Shown: in pieces, positions 8,747 to 17,951 of the stretch | How the letters are laid out: each line of letters opens with the position of its first letter | Numbering within the stretch: position 1 is the first letter of the stretch | From: Peptoniphilus sp034090345 | GTDB taxonomy: Bacteria > Bacillota > Clostridia > Tissierellales > Peptoniphilaceae | Direction: 5' to 3' | Assembly: GCF_034090345.1 (NCBI RefSeq) | Contig: NZ_JAXDSS010000046.1 | Location: 31,717-95,716 of the forward strand | Length of the DNA stretch: 64,000 nt | The notes under the pieces: generated by a model | Seen by the model: only the letters and a program-made list of their open reading frames with translations | What the model was told of the DNA's origin: nothing | Database searches by the model: none | Program-made: the position numbers and the translations under genes

Positions 8747-8953
8747 ATGAGAAATGTAAAAAAAATATTATTTTATATCTTTGTATTTACTTTAATTTTA
8801 TCTTATAATCTTTTTAATAAACGCAGTAATATTTACTCACACCTATCCCATTCTGAAAAAGTATCCTTACTTGGCACTAGAGTTTTAATTTTTTCAATTA
8901 TCTCAACTATATTTTATTTAATAATGGACAAATTTTTCAAAAAGCATGACTAA
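8747..8953 (+). CDS. Small membrane protein of unknown function
   Basis: Protein of 68 residues with two hydrophobic segments (about 7-22 and 43-61) and charged ends (N-terminal MRNVKK, C-terminal KFFKKHD). A good AAGGAG ribosome binding site lies 8 nt before the ATG. It is monocistronic and ends at a terminator shared with the convergent aminopeptidase gene. I do not recognise a family. The intact signals argue for a real gene. Confidence 0.6.
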   Translation: MRNVKKILFYIFVFTLILSYNLFNKRSNIYSHLSHSEKVSLLGTRVLIFSIISTIFYLIMDKFFKKHD

Positions 8954-9017
8954 GTACATATTAGAGCCTTACTCATATTATTAGTATAAAATTTAATTTT
9001 ATTTGTATATTAAAAAT

Positions 9018-9037
9018 GGACTGTAAAAAAACAGTCC
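9018..9037. terminator. Bidirectional intrinsic terminator
   Basis: A 7-bp perfect stem (GGACTGT / ACAGTCC) with a 6-A loop, with GTTTTTG after it on the plus strand and TTTTTA on the minus strand, lying between convergent genes. Confidence 0.85.
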
Positions 9038-9044
9038 GTTTTTG

Positions 9045-10313
9045 TTATTTATAGAATTCTTTAAAAACATTTATAAAATGAGCAACGTCTGAAACTCCTG
9101 TAAGCTCTCTTGCTGAGTGCATACCTAGCGTGCTCATACCTATGTCTACAGATTTAATAGCTATTTGTGATTGTGAAATAGGCCCTATTGTAGAACCTCC
9201 CTTTACATCACTTCTGTTGTGATAAGTTTGGAATGGAACCTTGGCTTTAGTACACATATCTATAAATTTTCCAGCGCTGTATGCATCTGAAGTATATGAT
9301 CTACTCGCCGCATATTTGATAACCGGACCTCCACCTAGTATCGGTTGATTAGTAGGGTCTGCTTTTTCAGTAAAATTAGGATGTACTGCATGAGCCGCAT
9401 CGGCTGATATCAAGAAAGAATTTTCTAAAGCTCTTAGATATTCTTCTCTATTTGCTCCAAGTGCTATTGCAACTCTCTCAAGAATCCTGCCGAGCACTGG
9501 CGAATCAGCTCCAGCATAAGATGTTGAACCAACTTCTTCATTGTCCGTTGCCAAGAACACATTGATCCCTGATGCATTCGACTCTAAAAGAGCTATTAAG
9601 CTTGTATAAGCCATAAATAAGTTATCCTGTCTTCCTTGAGAAATAAATTCTTCTTTAAGACCTACTAATTCTCCCTTAGCTGTATCATAGATGTATAAAT
9701 CGTAATCTAAAATATCTTTAGAATCTATTCCCTTTATCTTTGCCATCTCATTTAATAGCAAGTCTTCTTTCATCTCTTCACTATCCAATGCCACTAGAGG
9801 TAATGTGTGTTTTTGAGCATTAAATTCAAATCCTTTGTTAACTTCTCTGTTCATGTGAATTGCCAAAGATGGAATTGTAAAAATCGGCTTTTTAAAATCT
9901 ATTAGTTCAGTTACAATTTTTCCTTCTTTAAAAAAACTAATTCTTCCGGCTGCTGATAAAAGTCTATCCATCCAAGTATATAAAATTGGTCCTCCATAAA
10001 CTTCTGTATTCAATATGATATTTCCGGCACTTTTCATCACAGGGTTTCTCTTTATTCTAAATGTCGGAGAATCGGTGTGAGAACCTATAATTTTAAAACC
10101 ATCTTCTAATTTTTTATCGCCTATGTTAATTGCAAGAAGAGCTGTATCATCTATTTTCACATAGAATTTTTTACCATTTAATTTAAACTCTTCCTCTAAC
10201 TTCAATTCCGTATAATCATTTTCAACTAACAAGTTCTCCATATTTTTAACTGCGAAATGTGCAGTCATGGACTTGTCTATAAAATTCACAAGGCCTTCTA
10301 CTCTGCTATTCAC
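9045..10313 (-). CDS. M18-family aminopeptidase
   Basis: Protein of 422 residues, normal for M18. Zinc-site motifs are present: IGSHTDSPTFRIKRNP (metal His and Asp), ATDNEEVGSTSYAGAD (catalytic Glu region) and SADAAHAVHPN. It removes N-terminal residues, preferring acidic or neutral ones, from cytosolic peptides. The start overlaps the end of the DUF3783 gene by eight bases, so the two are co-expressed. Confidence 0.93.
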   Translation of the reverse strand: MNSRVEGLVNFIDKSMTAHFAVKNMENLLVENDYTELKLEEEFKLNGKKFYVKIDDTALLAINIGDKKLEDGFKIIGSHTDSPTFRIKRNPVMKSAGNIILNTEVYGGPILYTWMDRLLSAAGRISFFKEGKIVTELIDFKKPIFTIPSLAIHMNREVNKGFEFNAQKHTLPLVALDSEEMKEDLLLNEMAKIKGIDSKDILDYDLYIYDTAKGELVGLKEEFISQGRQDNLFMAYTSLIALLESNASGINVFLATDNEEVGSTSYAGADSPVLGRILERVAIALGANREEYLRALENSFLISADAAHAVHPNFTEKADPTNQPILGGGPVIKYAASRSYTSDAYSAGKFIDMCTKAKVPFQTYHNRSDVKGGSTIGPISQSQIAIKSVDIGMSTLGMHSARELTGVSDVAHFINVFKEFYK

Positions 10314-10842
10314 CTAGTGCCTCCTTTAGTCTATTATATCTTGGCAGTATATCCTCTTTCTCCACACCATTTATCTCTCTAATAGAAAGGGCATAATCTA
10401 TTGCCTCTCTAAGTTCAGAATTACCTACTGTATCTAATTTCTTTTGCGCTTTCTTAGTTAGTTTACCCAATTGATTAAACAATTGAACAACTTCGTGTTC
10501 ATCTTTTATATGCTCTAATAAATAAGAAAATTTCCAATCTTTTGAAGTTTCGGTTATCACTGCTTTATACGGAACAACCACTTCCTTTTCTTTAAGTGCC
10601 ATTAGATAAGATTGTAGAATATTTCTATCTAAATCTCCGAATAATAACATCTCTACTTTCGGAATATCAATATAATCTACATCTTCTCTCTCATAACCTT
10701 CAAGATTAAATAATGCAGCTACCTTTTGCTCCAAATCTTCTTGTCTAACTTCATTTGTCTCAATTCCAAATTTTTCAGCCACAGTTATTACTTTTTCAAG
10801 ACGCTCTGCGTCAAATCCATAATATAGAAGTTGTTTTTTCAT
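10306..10842 (-). CDS. DUF3783 domain protein
   Basis: Protein of 178 residues of unknown function. The central part resembles DUF3783: a VEMLLFGDLDRN segment, then VPYKAVITETSKDWKFSYLLEHI. The N-terminal half is an acidic domain also found in this family. AAGGAAGGGG precedes the ATG. It is the first gene of a two-gene operon with the M18 aminopeptidase and diverges from the EamA transporter. No catalytic residues are recognised. Confidence 0.75.
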   Translation of the reverse strand: MKKQLLYYGFDAERLEKVITVAEKFGIETNEVRQEDLEQKVAALFNLEGYEREDVDYIDIPKVEMLLFGDLDRNILQSYLMALKEKEVVVPYKAVITETSKDWKFSYLLEHIKDEHEVVQLFNQLGKLTKKAQKKLDTVGNSELREAIDYALSIREINGVEKEDILPRYNRLKEALGE

Positions 10843-10894
10843 ATTTTCCCCTTCCTTAGTCTATGTATAGTATAATACACTAAGGTGATTTAAA

Positions 10895-11797
10895 ATGGAA
10901 ATACATGAAAAGAATAATTTAAAATTGGGATACCTTTTGACAATACTTGGAGCTGTAGCTTGGGGTTTTTCAGGAATATGTGGCGAATACTTAATGCAGA
11001 GCAGCCATATGGACACCGGACTCATAGTAAACATACGACTTATAATTGCAGGACTTTTACTAACTATACTATCTATAGTAAAGTATAAAAAAGAATCCCT
11101 ATTAATTTTTAAAAATAAAAAAGACTTACTTAATTTAATAATATTTGGTGTTTTTGGAATACTCTTTTGTCAATATTCCTACCTGTCCGCTATAAAATAT
11201 ACCAATGCTCCAACTGGAACTGTACTTCAATTTTTAAGCAGCGGAATAATCGTTGTCTATGTTTGCTTAGTTGAAAAGAGATTTCCTAAAATCATAGAAA
11301 TTTTAGCAATATTCCTATCCTTGCTTGGAGTTTTTGGACTTGCAACTAACTTCAGTTTAAGTGAATTAGTAATAAGTCCTTTAGGACTGTTTTGGGGAAC
11401 AATGGCAGCAATCAGCGTAGTTGTTTATACACTCATACCAATTAGCTTAATGCTCAAATATCCGAAACTTTCAGTCATAGGCTTTGGAATGCTCGTCGGT
11501 GGAATTGTATTTACCATTTACCTACAACCTTGGAAATTTGTAGTACCAACTGACTTTGTATCTCTATGGGCGCTATTTGGAATTGTATTTATCGGAACCG
11601 TCTTTTCTTTCTCTTCGTTTTTAATTGGAGTTAGTATTGTCGGTCCGGTTATGGGAGGTCTTATAGCCGGTCTTGAAGCTGTTGCCTCACTTATTTTTTC
11701 AATAATCCTATTAGGACAGACATTCACAATTCAAGATTTAGTGAGCATTGCTCTTGTAATGTCTTCCATAGTAATCTTGAGTTTTAAAAAAGATTAA
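10895..11797 (+). CDS. EamA/DMT-family transporter
   Basis: Protein of 300 residues with ten predicted membrane helices in two EamA repeats (about 12-150 and 160-298). Typical motifs are AVAWGFSGI in the first helix, APTGTVLQFLSSGIIVVYVCL, and the C-terminal GLEAVASLIFSIILLGQ. It is a drug/metabolite exporter of unknown substrate in the cytoplasmic membrane. An AAGGTGAT ribosome binding site precedes the ATG. Confidence 0.9.
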   Translation: MEIHEKNNLKLGYLLTILGAVAWGFSGICGEYLMQSSHMDTGLIVNIRLIIAGLLLTILSIVKYKKESLLIFKNKKDLLNLIIFGVFGILFCQYSYLSAIKYTNAPTGTVLQFLSSGIIVVYVCLVEKRFPKIIEILAIFLSLLGVFGLATNFSLSELVISPLGLFWGTMAAISVVVYTLIPISLMLKYPKLSVIGFGMLVGGIVFTIYLQPWKFVVPTDFVSLWALFGIVFIGTVFSFSSFLIGVSIVGPVMGGLIAGLEAVASLIFSIILLGQTFTIQDLVSIALVMSSIVILSFKKD

Positions 11798-11805
11798 ACC
11801 TTGCT

Positions 11806-11843
11806 AATACATTGAATTTACAAACTTGTGAGTTCAATGTATT
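11806..11843 (+). terminator. Inverted repeat between the EamA and lipoprotein genes
   Basis: AATACATTGAA (11806-11816) and TTCAATGTATT (11833-11843) form an 11-bp stem with a 16-nt loop. The following ATATTCTTA is a weak T-tract. It may act as a partial terminator of the EamA gene or as a leader hairpin of the lipoprotein gene, whose ribosome binding site starts about 10 nt later. Confidence 0.5.
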
Positions 11844-11865
11844 ATATTCTTATGGAGGTGTAAGT

Positions 11866-12492
11866 ATGAAAAAATTAATTTTTTATATTTTTTTATTATT
11901 AATTTTACTTAATTTAAGTGATTGTAAGAATACTTACCCAGAAGAAGATAATCAAATATCATTAGATTCTTTCTACGACGTAAAATATATTCCGACGTCT
12001 TTTGATAATGTTAAAGGTTTTAAGGAAATTCGTAATAATACTTATATATCTGATGAATATTCCGAATTGCAAATGTTAGAAAATGACCTCAATCAAAAGT
12101 TCCTACACTCAAATTTAACAGAAAACAATGATGTTGTATATGTATTAACGAGAGAAGAAACTATGAGCCAATTGTTTATTCTACCAAAAACATATGATAA
12201 AGATGCCGATGGTATGCCTGTAATAATTTCACCTAATAGTTCTCCTAGTATCACTGTAAAATGGATTAGTGATAGTGCTCAAGATCCTGTTCCTAATGAG
12301 CTTTTAGGTCTATTGGAAAAAGCTGAAGAGTATTCATTGAAAGGTAACGATATACTTATCGTAAAAACCATTTCTAATAACCCTTTTTATTCAGCATTTT
12401 TTAAATATGAGGATAAAACTTACAAATTAGACCACTTCTCAGATTTAGACACAATTAAATCTTATATAAATAGTTTCTTTGAACAAATATAA
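11866..12492 (+). CDS. Putative lipoprotein of unknown function
   Basis: Protein of 208 residues starting at the ATG preceded by TGGAGGTG; upstream in-frame codons lie within the inverted repeat and lack a ribosome binding site. A signal segment (KKLIFYIFLLLILLNL) ends in LSDC, a lipobox-like site with an unusual Asp before the Cys at residue 20. The mature part is acidic with no recognised domain. It is probably attached to the outer face of the membrane. A strong bidirectional terminator follows. Confidence 0.7.
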   Translation: MKKLIFYIFLLLILLNLSDCKNTYPEEDNQISLDSFYDVKYIPTSFDNVKGFKEIRNNTYISDEYSELQMLENDLNQKFLHSNLTENNDVVYVLTREETMSQLFILPKTYDKDADGMPVIISPNSSPSITVKWISDSAQDPVPNELLGLLEKAEEYSLKGNDILIVKTISNNPFYSAFFKYEDKTYKLDHFSDLDTIKSYINSFFEQI

Positions 12493-12495
12493 ATT

Positions 12496-12534
12496 AAAAG
12501 CTAACGGATTCATTTACTAAATCCATTAGCTTTT
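12496..12534. terminator. Bidirectional intrinsic terminator
   Basis: A long imperfect stem (AAAAGCTAAcGGATT / AATCCaTTAGCTTTT) around a short loop, with T-rich tails on both strands, between the convergent lipoprotein and M20 genes. Confidence 0.85.
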
Positions 12535-12539
12535 GTTAG

Positions 12540-13700
12540 TTATTGTAAATATTTTAAAGCATATCTTACAAAATATTCTATTCCAAGTTTCATTGCTCCC
12601 TCGTCTATTTCAAAATACTCATTGTGTTGAGGGAAATATCCCTTATCTCCTGCTCCGCCTAACAATAAAAAGCAACCCGGTATATTCAAAAGATATTTTG
12701 CAAAATCTTCTCCGCCCATCAGTTTAGGATAGTTTTCGATATAATTTTCTCCAAACACTTCCCTTGCTATTTCAATTCCAAATTCAGTAGCTTTTTCTTC
12801 GTTGACTGTAGCGGGTGTTCCATCGTGATAGTCCAAAGTGATTTCTGCTCTTGTAGTAAGAGCAACTCCGGCTAATATTCTCTCTATCTGTTCTTTATAT
12901 CTTGCTCTTAGTTCATTGTTAAATGACCTTGTAGTCCCTTCCAAATGTGCCATCTCAGGGATTACATTCTTAGAATTTCCAGAGTTAAATGCCGTCACGC
13001 TTATAACTTGTGGCTCCAATGGGTCGTTTTCTCTGCTGACTATAGTTTGAAGTGCATTTACTACCATAGAGCCTGCCACTATTGGATCTACCGCCAAATT
13101 AGGTGTTGCTCCATGTCCGCTTATGCCTTTTATATATATGTCAAAAGTGTCTGCCGATGCCATAATCGGCCCAACATTTAGCGACGCCTGTCCTGACTTG
13201 ATGCCAGCCCATATATGAAGTCCTATTATGTTATCAAGCGTCTCAATTTCTTTTTCTTTAGAAAGATATTTTGCTCCGGAGTCTTGTATAAATTCTTCAG
13301 CCGGTTGAAAAACAAAAACTATTTCTCCATTAAACTTATCTCTCATTTCATTTAATACTTTAGCCGTTCCAAGCAATACAGCTGCGTGTACATCATGTCC
13401 GCAAGCATGCATCACTCCGCTGTTTTTAGATGCATATGGCAAATTAGTCTCTTCTTTTATCGGAAGAGCATCTATGTCCGCTCTTATACCAAGTCTTTTT
13501 CCGGTACTTTTCCCGCAAATCTTGGCTATAACTCCCGTGTCTTTTACAACTCTGTACTCTATACCCATGCTTTGAAGTTCATTTTGAATCTTCTTAGCTG
13601 TGTTGAATTCATTCCAAGACAGTTCGGGATTTTCATGGAAATATCTTCTGAGTTGTATTGTATAATCTTCGACACTTAGTATTTTATCTTTTATATCCAT
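12540..13700 (-). CDS. M20-family metallo-amidohydrolase
   Basis: Protein of 386 residues. Motifs are RRYFHENPELSWNEF, GIRADIDALPIKEET, HACGHDVHAAVLLG (metal ligands) and FVFQPAEEF (catalytic Glu region), with GISGHGATP in the dimerisation domain. The family hydrolyses N-acyl amino acids, indole-acetyl-amino acids, hippurate or p-aminobenzoyl-glutamate; the substrate here cannot be told from sequence. It lies 18 nt after the YfcC transporter gene, so import and hydrolysis of one compound is likely (inference). Confidence 0.92.
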   Translation of the reverse strand: MDIKDKILSVEDYTIQLRRYFHENPELSWNEFNTAKKIQNELQSMGIEYRVVKDTGVIAKICGKSTGKRLGIRADIDALPIKEETNLPYASKNSGVMHACGHDVHAAVLLGTAKVLNEMRDKFNGEIVFVFQPAEEFIQDSGAKYLSKEKEIETLDNIIGLHIWAGIKSGQASLNVGPIMASADTFDIYIKGISGHGATPNLAVDPIVAGSMVVNALQTIVSRENDPLEPQVISVTAFNSGNSKNVIPEMAHLEGTTRSFNNELRARYKEQIERILAGVALTTRAEITLDYHDGTPATVNEEKATEFGIEIAREVFGENYIENYPKLMGGEDFAKYLLNIPGCFLLLGGAGDKGYFPQHNEYFEIDEGAMKLGIEYFVRYALKYLQ

Positions 13701-13718
13701 AGTTTTCTCCCTCGTAAA

Positions 13719-15116
13719 TTAGAATGGTCCGTAGTTGATTTTTACAGCTATGATTAAAGATATAATCGCAACTACAAATAAGATTGCGAGTAATTTCCAA
13801 ACAAATTTATACCATCTGTTAAGTGGAATTTTTGCAATTGTTAAGAACATTAAAAGCGTGCCGCTTGTAAACCACAAACTGTTTGTCAAACCATCTCCAA
13901 ATTGGAATGCTAAAATCATAGTTTGTCTTGTCATCCCTATCAAATCTGCCAAAGGAATCAGTATAGGCATAAGTGCTGTGGCCTTTGCAGAACCTGATGT
14001 GATAAGACCGTTGAATAGTGAGATTATAAACATAACGGCTATAGGTGTGCTAACTGCACCCATCTTACTCAACGGTTTAGAAAGTGCATTTATTATAGGG
14101 TCGATTACTCCACCGGAGTTCAACATCCATTGAATACCCCTTGCAAGTCCTATTACAAGCGCCGGTCCAAGGCCGTCCTTAGCTCCGGCAATAAATCCGG
14201 AGATAACTTCATTTATATTCATTCCGTTTATTATTCCGCCCATTACTCCCGCAAAGAAGAATGCTGCGCCTAAATCGTTCATGCTCCAGCCTTTTGATGA
14301 AACACCAACTATAGCTGCTATAAAAGTTCCTAAGAACACTAAAAGAGATAACTTTTGTCTACCATTCATCTCGGCACTCAATTCATCTGAAAAATTAATC
14401 CTAAAACTTGAATCGTCAATTCCCTTCATATATGAATTGTTAGGGTCTCTCTTTACACTTCTTGCATATCTAAGTACATAAATTTGCATAATTATGTTAA
14501 ATATTACCAATAGTATAAATCTAAATGCAAATCCTGAAAACATTGGCAGCTGAGCTACTTCGTGTGAAATCCCAACTGTATACACGCTTGATGGAGATAC
14601 AGAGAAACTTATCATATCCACCATGGCTGAACAAGCTATCCCCGTCATTACATCATATCCCATTGCCAAACAGAGCGAGATAATTATAGGTATGAACGGA
14701 ACTATCTGTTCATTCCAACCTAAAAATCCACCCAAACACCCGAACATAACCATTATTAAAGACAATATTTTTTCACTGCCAAATCTATCTGCCTTGGATA
14801 GAAGTGCAGATACCAGTTTGTCTATTGCATCTGAACGCTTGTATATCTCTATACATCCAGCCACCATCATAACTACAAACATCATAGATGCTGATGATGT
14901 CAAACCTTCCGGCACAGCTTGGAAAATAGCTTGCGGTCCTAAATAAGTTTTTTCTGTAGCATGAAAACTATTTGCTATTACAGTTGTAACTCCATTAACT
15001 TCTTCTCTTTGGAATTCTCCCGATGGAACTAGCAATGTCAAAAAATAACAAAAAACAATTACTAAAAATATAATTACAAATGCATCAAATTTTATCTTTT
15101 TCCTATCTTTATTCAT
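13719..15116 (-). CDS. YfcC-family (C4-dicarboxylate/basic amino acid antiporter-like) carrier
   Basis: Polytopic protein of 465 residues in the YfcC/DcuC-like family. Visible features are the N-terminal LVPSGEFQRE after helix 1, GGFLGWNEQIVPFIPI, GLARGIQWMLNSGGVIDPI and a C-terminal FNGLITSGSAKATALMPIL segment typical of these carriers. TAAGGAGG precedes the start. It is transcribed first in a two-gene operon with the M20 amidohydrolase, which suggests that it imports that enzyme's substrate or exchanges a product (inference). Confidence 0.85.
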   Translation of the reverse strand: MNKDRKKIKFDAFVIIFLVIVFCYFLTLLVPSGEFQREEVNGVTTVIANSFHATEKTYLGPQAIFQAVPEGLTSSASMMFVVMMVAGCIEIYKRSDAIDKLVSALLSKADRFGSEKILSLIMVMFGCLGGFLGWNEQIVPFIPIIISLCLAMGYDVMTGIACSAMVDMISFSVSPSSVYTVGISHEVAQLPMFSGFAFRFILLVIFNIIMQIYVLRYARSVKRDPNNSYMKGIDDSSFRINFSDELSAEMNGRQKLSLLVFLGTFIAAIVGVSSKGWSMNDLGAAFFFAGVMGGIINGMNINEVISGFIAGAKDGLGPALVIGLARGIQWMLNSGGVIDPIINALSKPLSKMGAVSTPIAVMFIISLFNGLITSGSAKATALMPILIPLADLIGMTRQTMILAFQFGDGLTNSLWFTSGTLLMFLTIAKIPLNRWYKFVWKLLAILFVVAIISLIIAVKINYGPF

Positions 15117-15342
15117 TTTATCCTCCTTATCTTATTAATTGTTTTTTAAGCTACCTACCCATAAAAATATTTTCGCTTCACCTCCCCCTATAAATTTTTT
15201 GTCTTTAAAAGTGGTTTGAAATCAAAATGTTAAATTAAAATTTCAATCTCGATTTCATCCTTTATTTCATTATAAATCTAAAGAGTTTATATTTCTATAA
15301 AACTTTAATTTCACTCATTAATCATAATTTTATATTAAAATA

Positions 15343-15367
15343 GAGCTGATCTCATAAAAGTCAGCTC
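15343..15367 (-). terminator. Intrinsic terminator of folP
   Basis: A 7-bp perfect stem GAGCTGA / TCAGCTC with an 11-nt loop; on the minus strand it is followed by TATTTTAATAT. It lies 16 nt after the folP stop. The stretch between it and the YfcC start (15117-15342) is AT-rich and shows no gene. Confidence 0.65.
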
Positions 15368-15382
15368 ATGATCTTTAAAATT

Positions 15383-16351
15383 TTATTTATTTTTATACGC
15401 CCCAAAATTTATATCTTGCATTTTATCTGCCATTCTCACGCTATCTGAAATACAAGATGCCATCAAGTGAGGTTTTATAGTGTGAACTCTTAAAACTTCA
15501 ACACCCTTAAATGCAGCTATAGATGTTAAAATAGCAGAACTTTGATCTCTGTTTATACTTCCTTCTTCCGTTTCAAAATCTGTCTCAAAACTATTTTCAT
15601 CTAAGATGTTCATTATAAATCTCTTTCTTGATACTCCAAGGAATGTAAAATATCCCATTTCTCTTATAATGTCTATCTTGTTTATCAACTCTAAATTTTC
15701 TTTTTTTGTAAGTCCAAATCCTATACCCGGGTCAAGCATAATTCTTTCTTTAGATATACCATATTTTTCAGCAAGTTCCAAACTTTTTTCAAAATATTTT
15801 CCCATTACTTCCACAATGTTCATAACTTCATACGATTTTAACTCTGCTTCTGAAAATACTCCGTCTCCTCCAAATTTAGGAAATACTTTTGAACTTGGAT
15901 GATTAGGTCTTGCTATTACAGGATTAAACATAACTATTGCTCCGACATTTGATTCTCCTATTACTTTCGCCATGTTTAAATCCCCCAAGAATCCGGTTAT
16001 ATCATTTATTATATCCGCTCCTGCTTCAATTGCCGCCTTAGCCACTTCACTCTTCCATGTATCCACTGAAATCGGAACATCAACTGCTTCTTTAATCGCT
16101 TTAACAGCCGGCACAACTCTCTTTATTTCCTCTTCAATTTCCACATAAGTACTCCCCGGTCTTGTGGACTCTCCCCCAACGTCTAGCATAGTTGCTCCTT
16201 CAGCAACTAATTCCTTGGCTCTCTTAACGGCATTTTCTATCTCGTAATACTTTCCGCCATCTGAGAATGAGTCCGGTGTGACATTTATTATTCCACATAA
16301 AATTGTCTTTTCTCCACTTACAATTTTTTTATCTCTATAGTTAAAATCCAT
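15383..16351 (-). CDS. folP: Dihydropteroate synthase
   Basis: Protein of 322 residues, somewhat longer than the usual 270-290 because of an insert with FPKFGGDGVFSEAELKSYEV (about 176-195) and a C-terminal extension. Core motifs are CGIINVTPDSFSDGGKYYE, MLDVGGESTRPGS, DIINDITG, MLDPGIGFGLTKK and FLGVSRKRFI. It condenses p-aminobenzoate with dihydropterin pyrophosphate in folate synthesis and is the sulfonamide target. Unusually, no other folate gene is next to it. Ribosome binding site spacing is long (GGAAG, 11 nt). Confidence 0.94.
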   Translation of the reverse strand: MDFNYRDKKIVSGEKTILCGIINVTPDSFSDGGKYYEIENAVKRAKELVAEGATMLDVGGESTRPGSTYVEIEEEIKRVVPAVKAIKEAVDVPISVDTWKSEVAKAAIEAGADIINDITGFLGDLNMAKVIGESNVGAIVMFNPVIARPNHPSSKVFPKFGGDGVFSEAELKSYEVMNIVEVMGKYFEKSLELAEKYGISKERIMLDPGIGFGLTKKENLELINKIDIIREMGYFTFLGVSRKRFIMNILDENSFETDFETEEGSINRDQSSAILTSIAAFKGVEVLRVHTIKPHLMASCISDSVRMADKMQDINFGAYKNK

Positions 16352-16480
16352 CGTACTTTAAACTTCCTTTCGTTCTAAAACCTAAAATTATAATTATTGT
16401 GAATAATATAATTCAAAAAAATTTTTGTCGATAATTTTATTTTATACCTATTAAGTCTATAGAATATCCACAAATTAAAA

Positions 16481-16516
16481 ATATGACTCCAAATCTCTAA
16501 AGACTTGGAGTCATAT
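16481..16516 (-). terminator. Intrinsic terminator of hsp20
   Basis: A 12-bp perfect stem (ATATGACTCCAA / TTGGAGTCATAT) immediately after the hsp20 stop, with T-rich tails on both strands. Confidence 0.88.
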
Positions 16517-16518
16517 TT

Positions 16519-16962
16519 TTAATCAATTTGTATATTTTTTACTCTTTGCAAGTCAGCTTTTTTAGGAATTTGTATATTTAACACTCCTTTATCTAAGCTT
16601 GCCTTGATATTTTCTTCATCTACATCTTTAAAATACATTCTTCTTGAAACTTTGGACATCTTTCTTTCACGATGAATATAATTTTTAGACTTATCACTTT
16701 CATCAATTGCCTCTGACTTCTCAGCTTTTAATGTCAATCTTCCTTCGTCAAATTCAATGCTTATATCTTCCTTTTCGAATCCCGGAAGCTCAGCTTCTAC
16801 AGTGTACTCATTGTCATTTTCAATTATGTCTACCTTGAAAGATTCCATATTAGTTCTCTTTGATGGAAACTCTTCATTAAAGAATGAATCCATCATGTTG
16901 TAAAAATCTTCAAAACCCCTATTTTGTAATCCAAATCCATTTCTTCTAACTAAATTTGTCAT
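16519..16962 (-). CDS. Hsp20/alpha-crystallin small heat shock protein
   Basis: Protein of 147 residues. The alpha-crystallin domain (about 42-140) has VDIIENDNEYTVEAELPGF, the GRLTLKAEKSE strand and the C-terminal KGVLNIQIPKK with an I-x-I anchor. It is an ATP-independent holdase that keeps denatured proteins soluble. It is monocistronic, between a CIRCE operator upstream and a terminator downstream, so HrcA probably represses it. Confidence 0.95.
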   Translation of the reverse strand: MTNLVRRNGFGLQNRGFEDFYNMMDSFFNEEFPSKRTNMESFKVDIIENDNEYTVEAELPGFEKEDISIEFDEGRLTLKAEKSEAIDESDKSKNYIHRERKMSKVSRRMYFKDVDEENIKASLDKGVLNIQIPKKADLQRVKNIQID

Positions 16963-16987
16963 TTTAACATCTCCATCTATAATATAT

Positions 16988-17014
16988 TTAGCACTCTCTT
17001 ATCTCAAGTGCTAA
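16988..17014. promoter_or_regulatory. CIRCE operator (HrcA binding site)
   Basis: TTAGCACTC, nine bases, then AAGTGCTAA: this matches the CIRCE consensus TTAGCACTC-N9-GAGTGCTAA with one mismatch (A for G at the start of the right arm). It lies 26 bp upstream of the hsp20 start. Confidence 0.93.
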
Positions 17015-17056
17015 ATATATTATAGAACTAAAGTCAAAGAAAGTCAAATATATTTT

Positions 17057-17920
17057 TTACCTTCTTTTACTTTTGTTTTTATTATTCGAAATTTTCATAC
17101 TTCTTTTTAATTTGATTAGTGTACTTACTAAATCAAATGCAATGGTTAAAATTAATAGATAGTAAACTATTCTGAGTTGTGTTTCATAAAAATACATTTT
17201 GAGTATTGTGCTTAGCAAAATCAAAGCTCCTACATCTGTTATTACACTTAGCGTAGTGATAAATTTTCCATAATATACTTCGGATATCCTACTTATATCC
17301 CTTAAAACCAACATGAAAAATATTATTTGTAATGCTTTTGTAAGTGCTTCTTCTGAACTTAAACTAGCATAGATTATACTCAAGAATATAAATAAACTGA
17401 ATACACACATAAATAGATACTCGCCATTATTTTTAGTGTATCTTTCTTTTGAATAATACAGTTCTTCTATAGAGAAGTCTTTTACAAGAGAGCTCATCAT
17501 TCTGATATTCTTAACTCTCTCCGATATGAAACTGCTAAGTACTCCCGTTATAAAAACTGTCAGCAATAAAATTTTAACTGAGTTTATAATTCCGGTCTTG
17601 TTTTCAAATCCGCCAATAAATTTATAAATTATTGTAGCCAATATGATTTCTAAAGCCATTATCTTCAAATACTTAAAAAATATCTCATAATTTTTCCCTG
17701 AAATGAGTATATTTTGTTTGACTTCATACTTGGTTGAAAAATTATAAGGGCTTCCAAGCGTCAATAGAAAAGCTTCTAATTCTTCGTATGTATAATCCTC
17801 TCCCAGTTCACTCTCTATTATTTCGTTTAAATCATTAGTCGCAGTTATAGAGTTTTCATAGCTCAAATACTTTACCATTTGATTTATATATCTATCCAAC
17901 AAATCCGATTTTTCTCTCAT
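17057..17920 (-). CDS. Multi-pass membrane protein with N-terminal HAAS-like domain
   Basis: Protein of 287 residues of unknown function. The first 65 residues form an amphipathic alpha-helical region ending in LLTLGSPYNFSTKY, reminiscent of the DUF1700/HAAS domain with its LG(S/D)P motif. Six or so membrane segments follow (about 83-275), and the C-terminus is very basic (NNKNKSKRR). AGGAGG precedes the ATG. HAAS proteins usually neighbour PadR regulators; none is seen here. The assignment to HAAS is by pattern only. Confidence 0.55.
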   Translation of the reverse strand: MREKSDLLDRYINQMVKYLSYENSITATNDLNEIIESELGEDYTYEELEAFLLTLGSPYNFSTKYEVKQNILISGKNYEIFFKYLKIMALEIILATIIYKFIGGFENKTGIINSVKILLLTVFITGVLSSFISERVKNIRMMSSLVKDFSIEELYYSKERYTKNNGEYLFMCVFSLFIFLSIIYASLSSEEALTKALQIIFFMLVLRDISRISEVYYGKFITTLSVITDVGALILLSTILKMYFYETQLRIVYYLLILTIAFDLVSTLIKLKRSMKISNNKNKSKRR

Positions 17921-17951
17921 ACTTCCTCCTAAATCGGATTATAACATAAAA

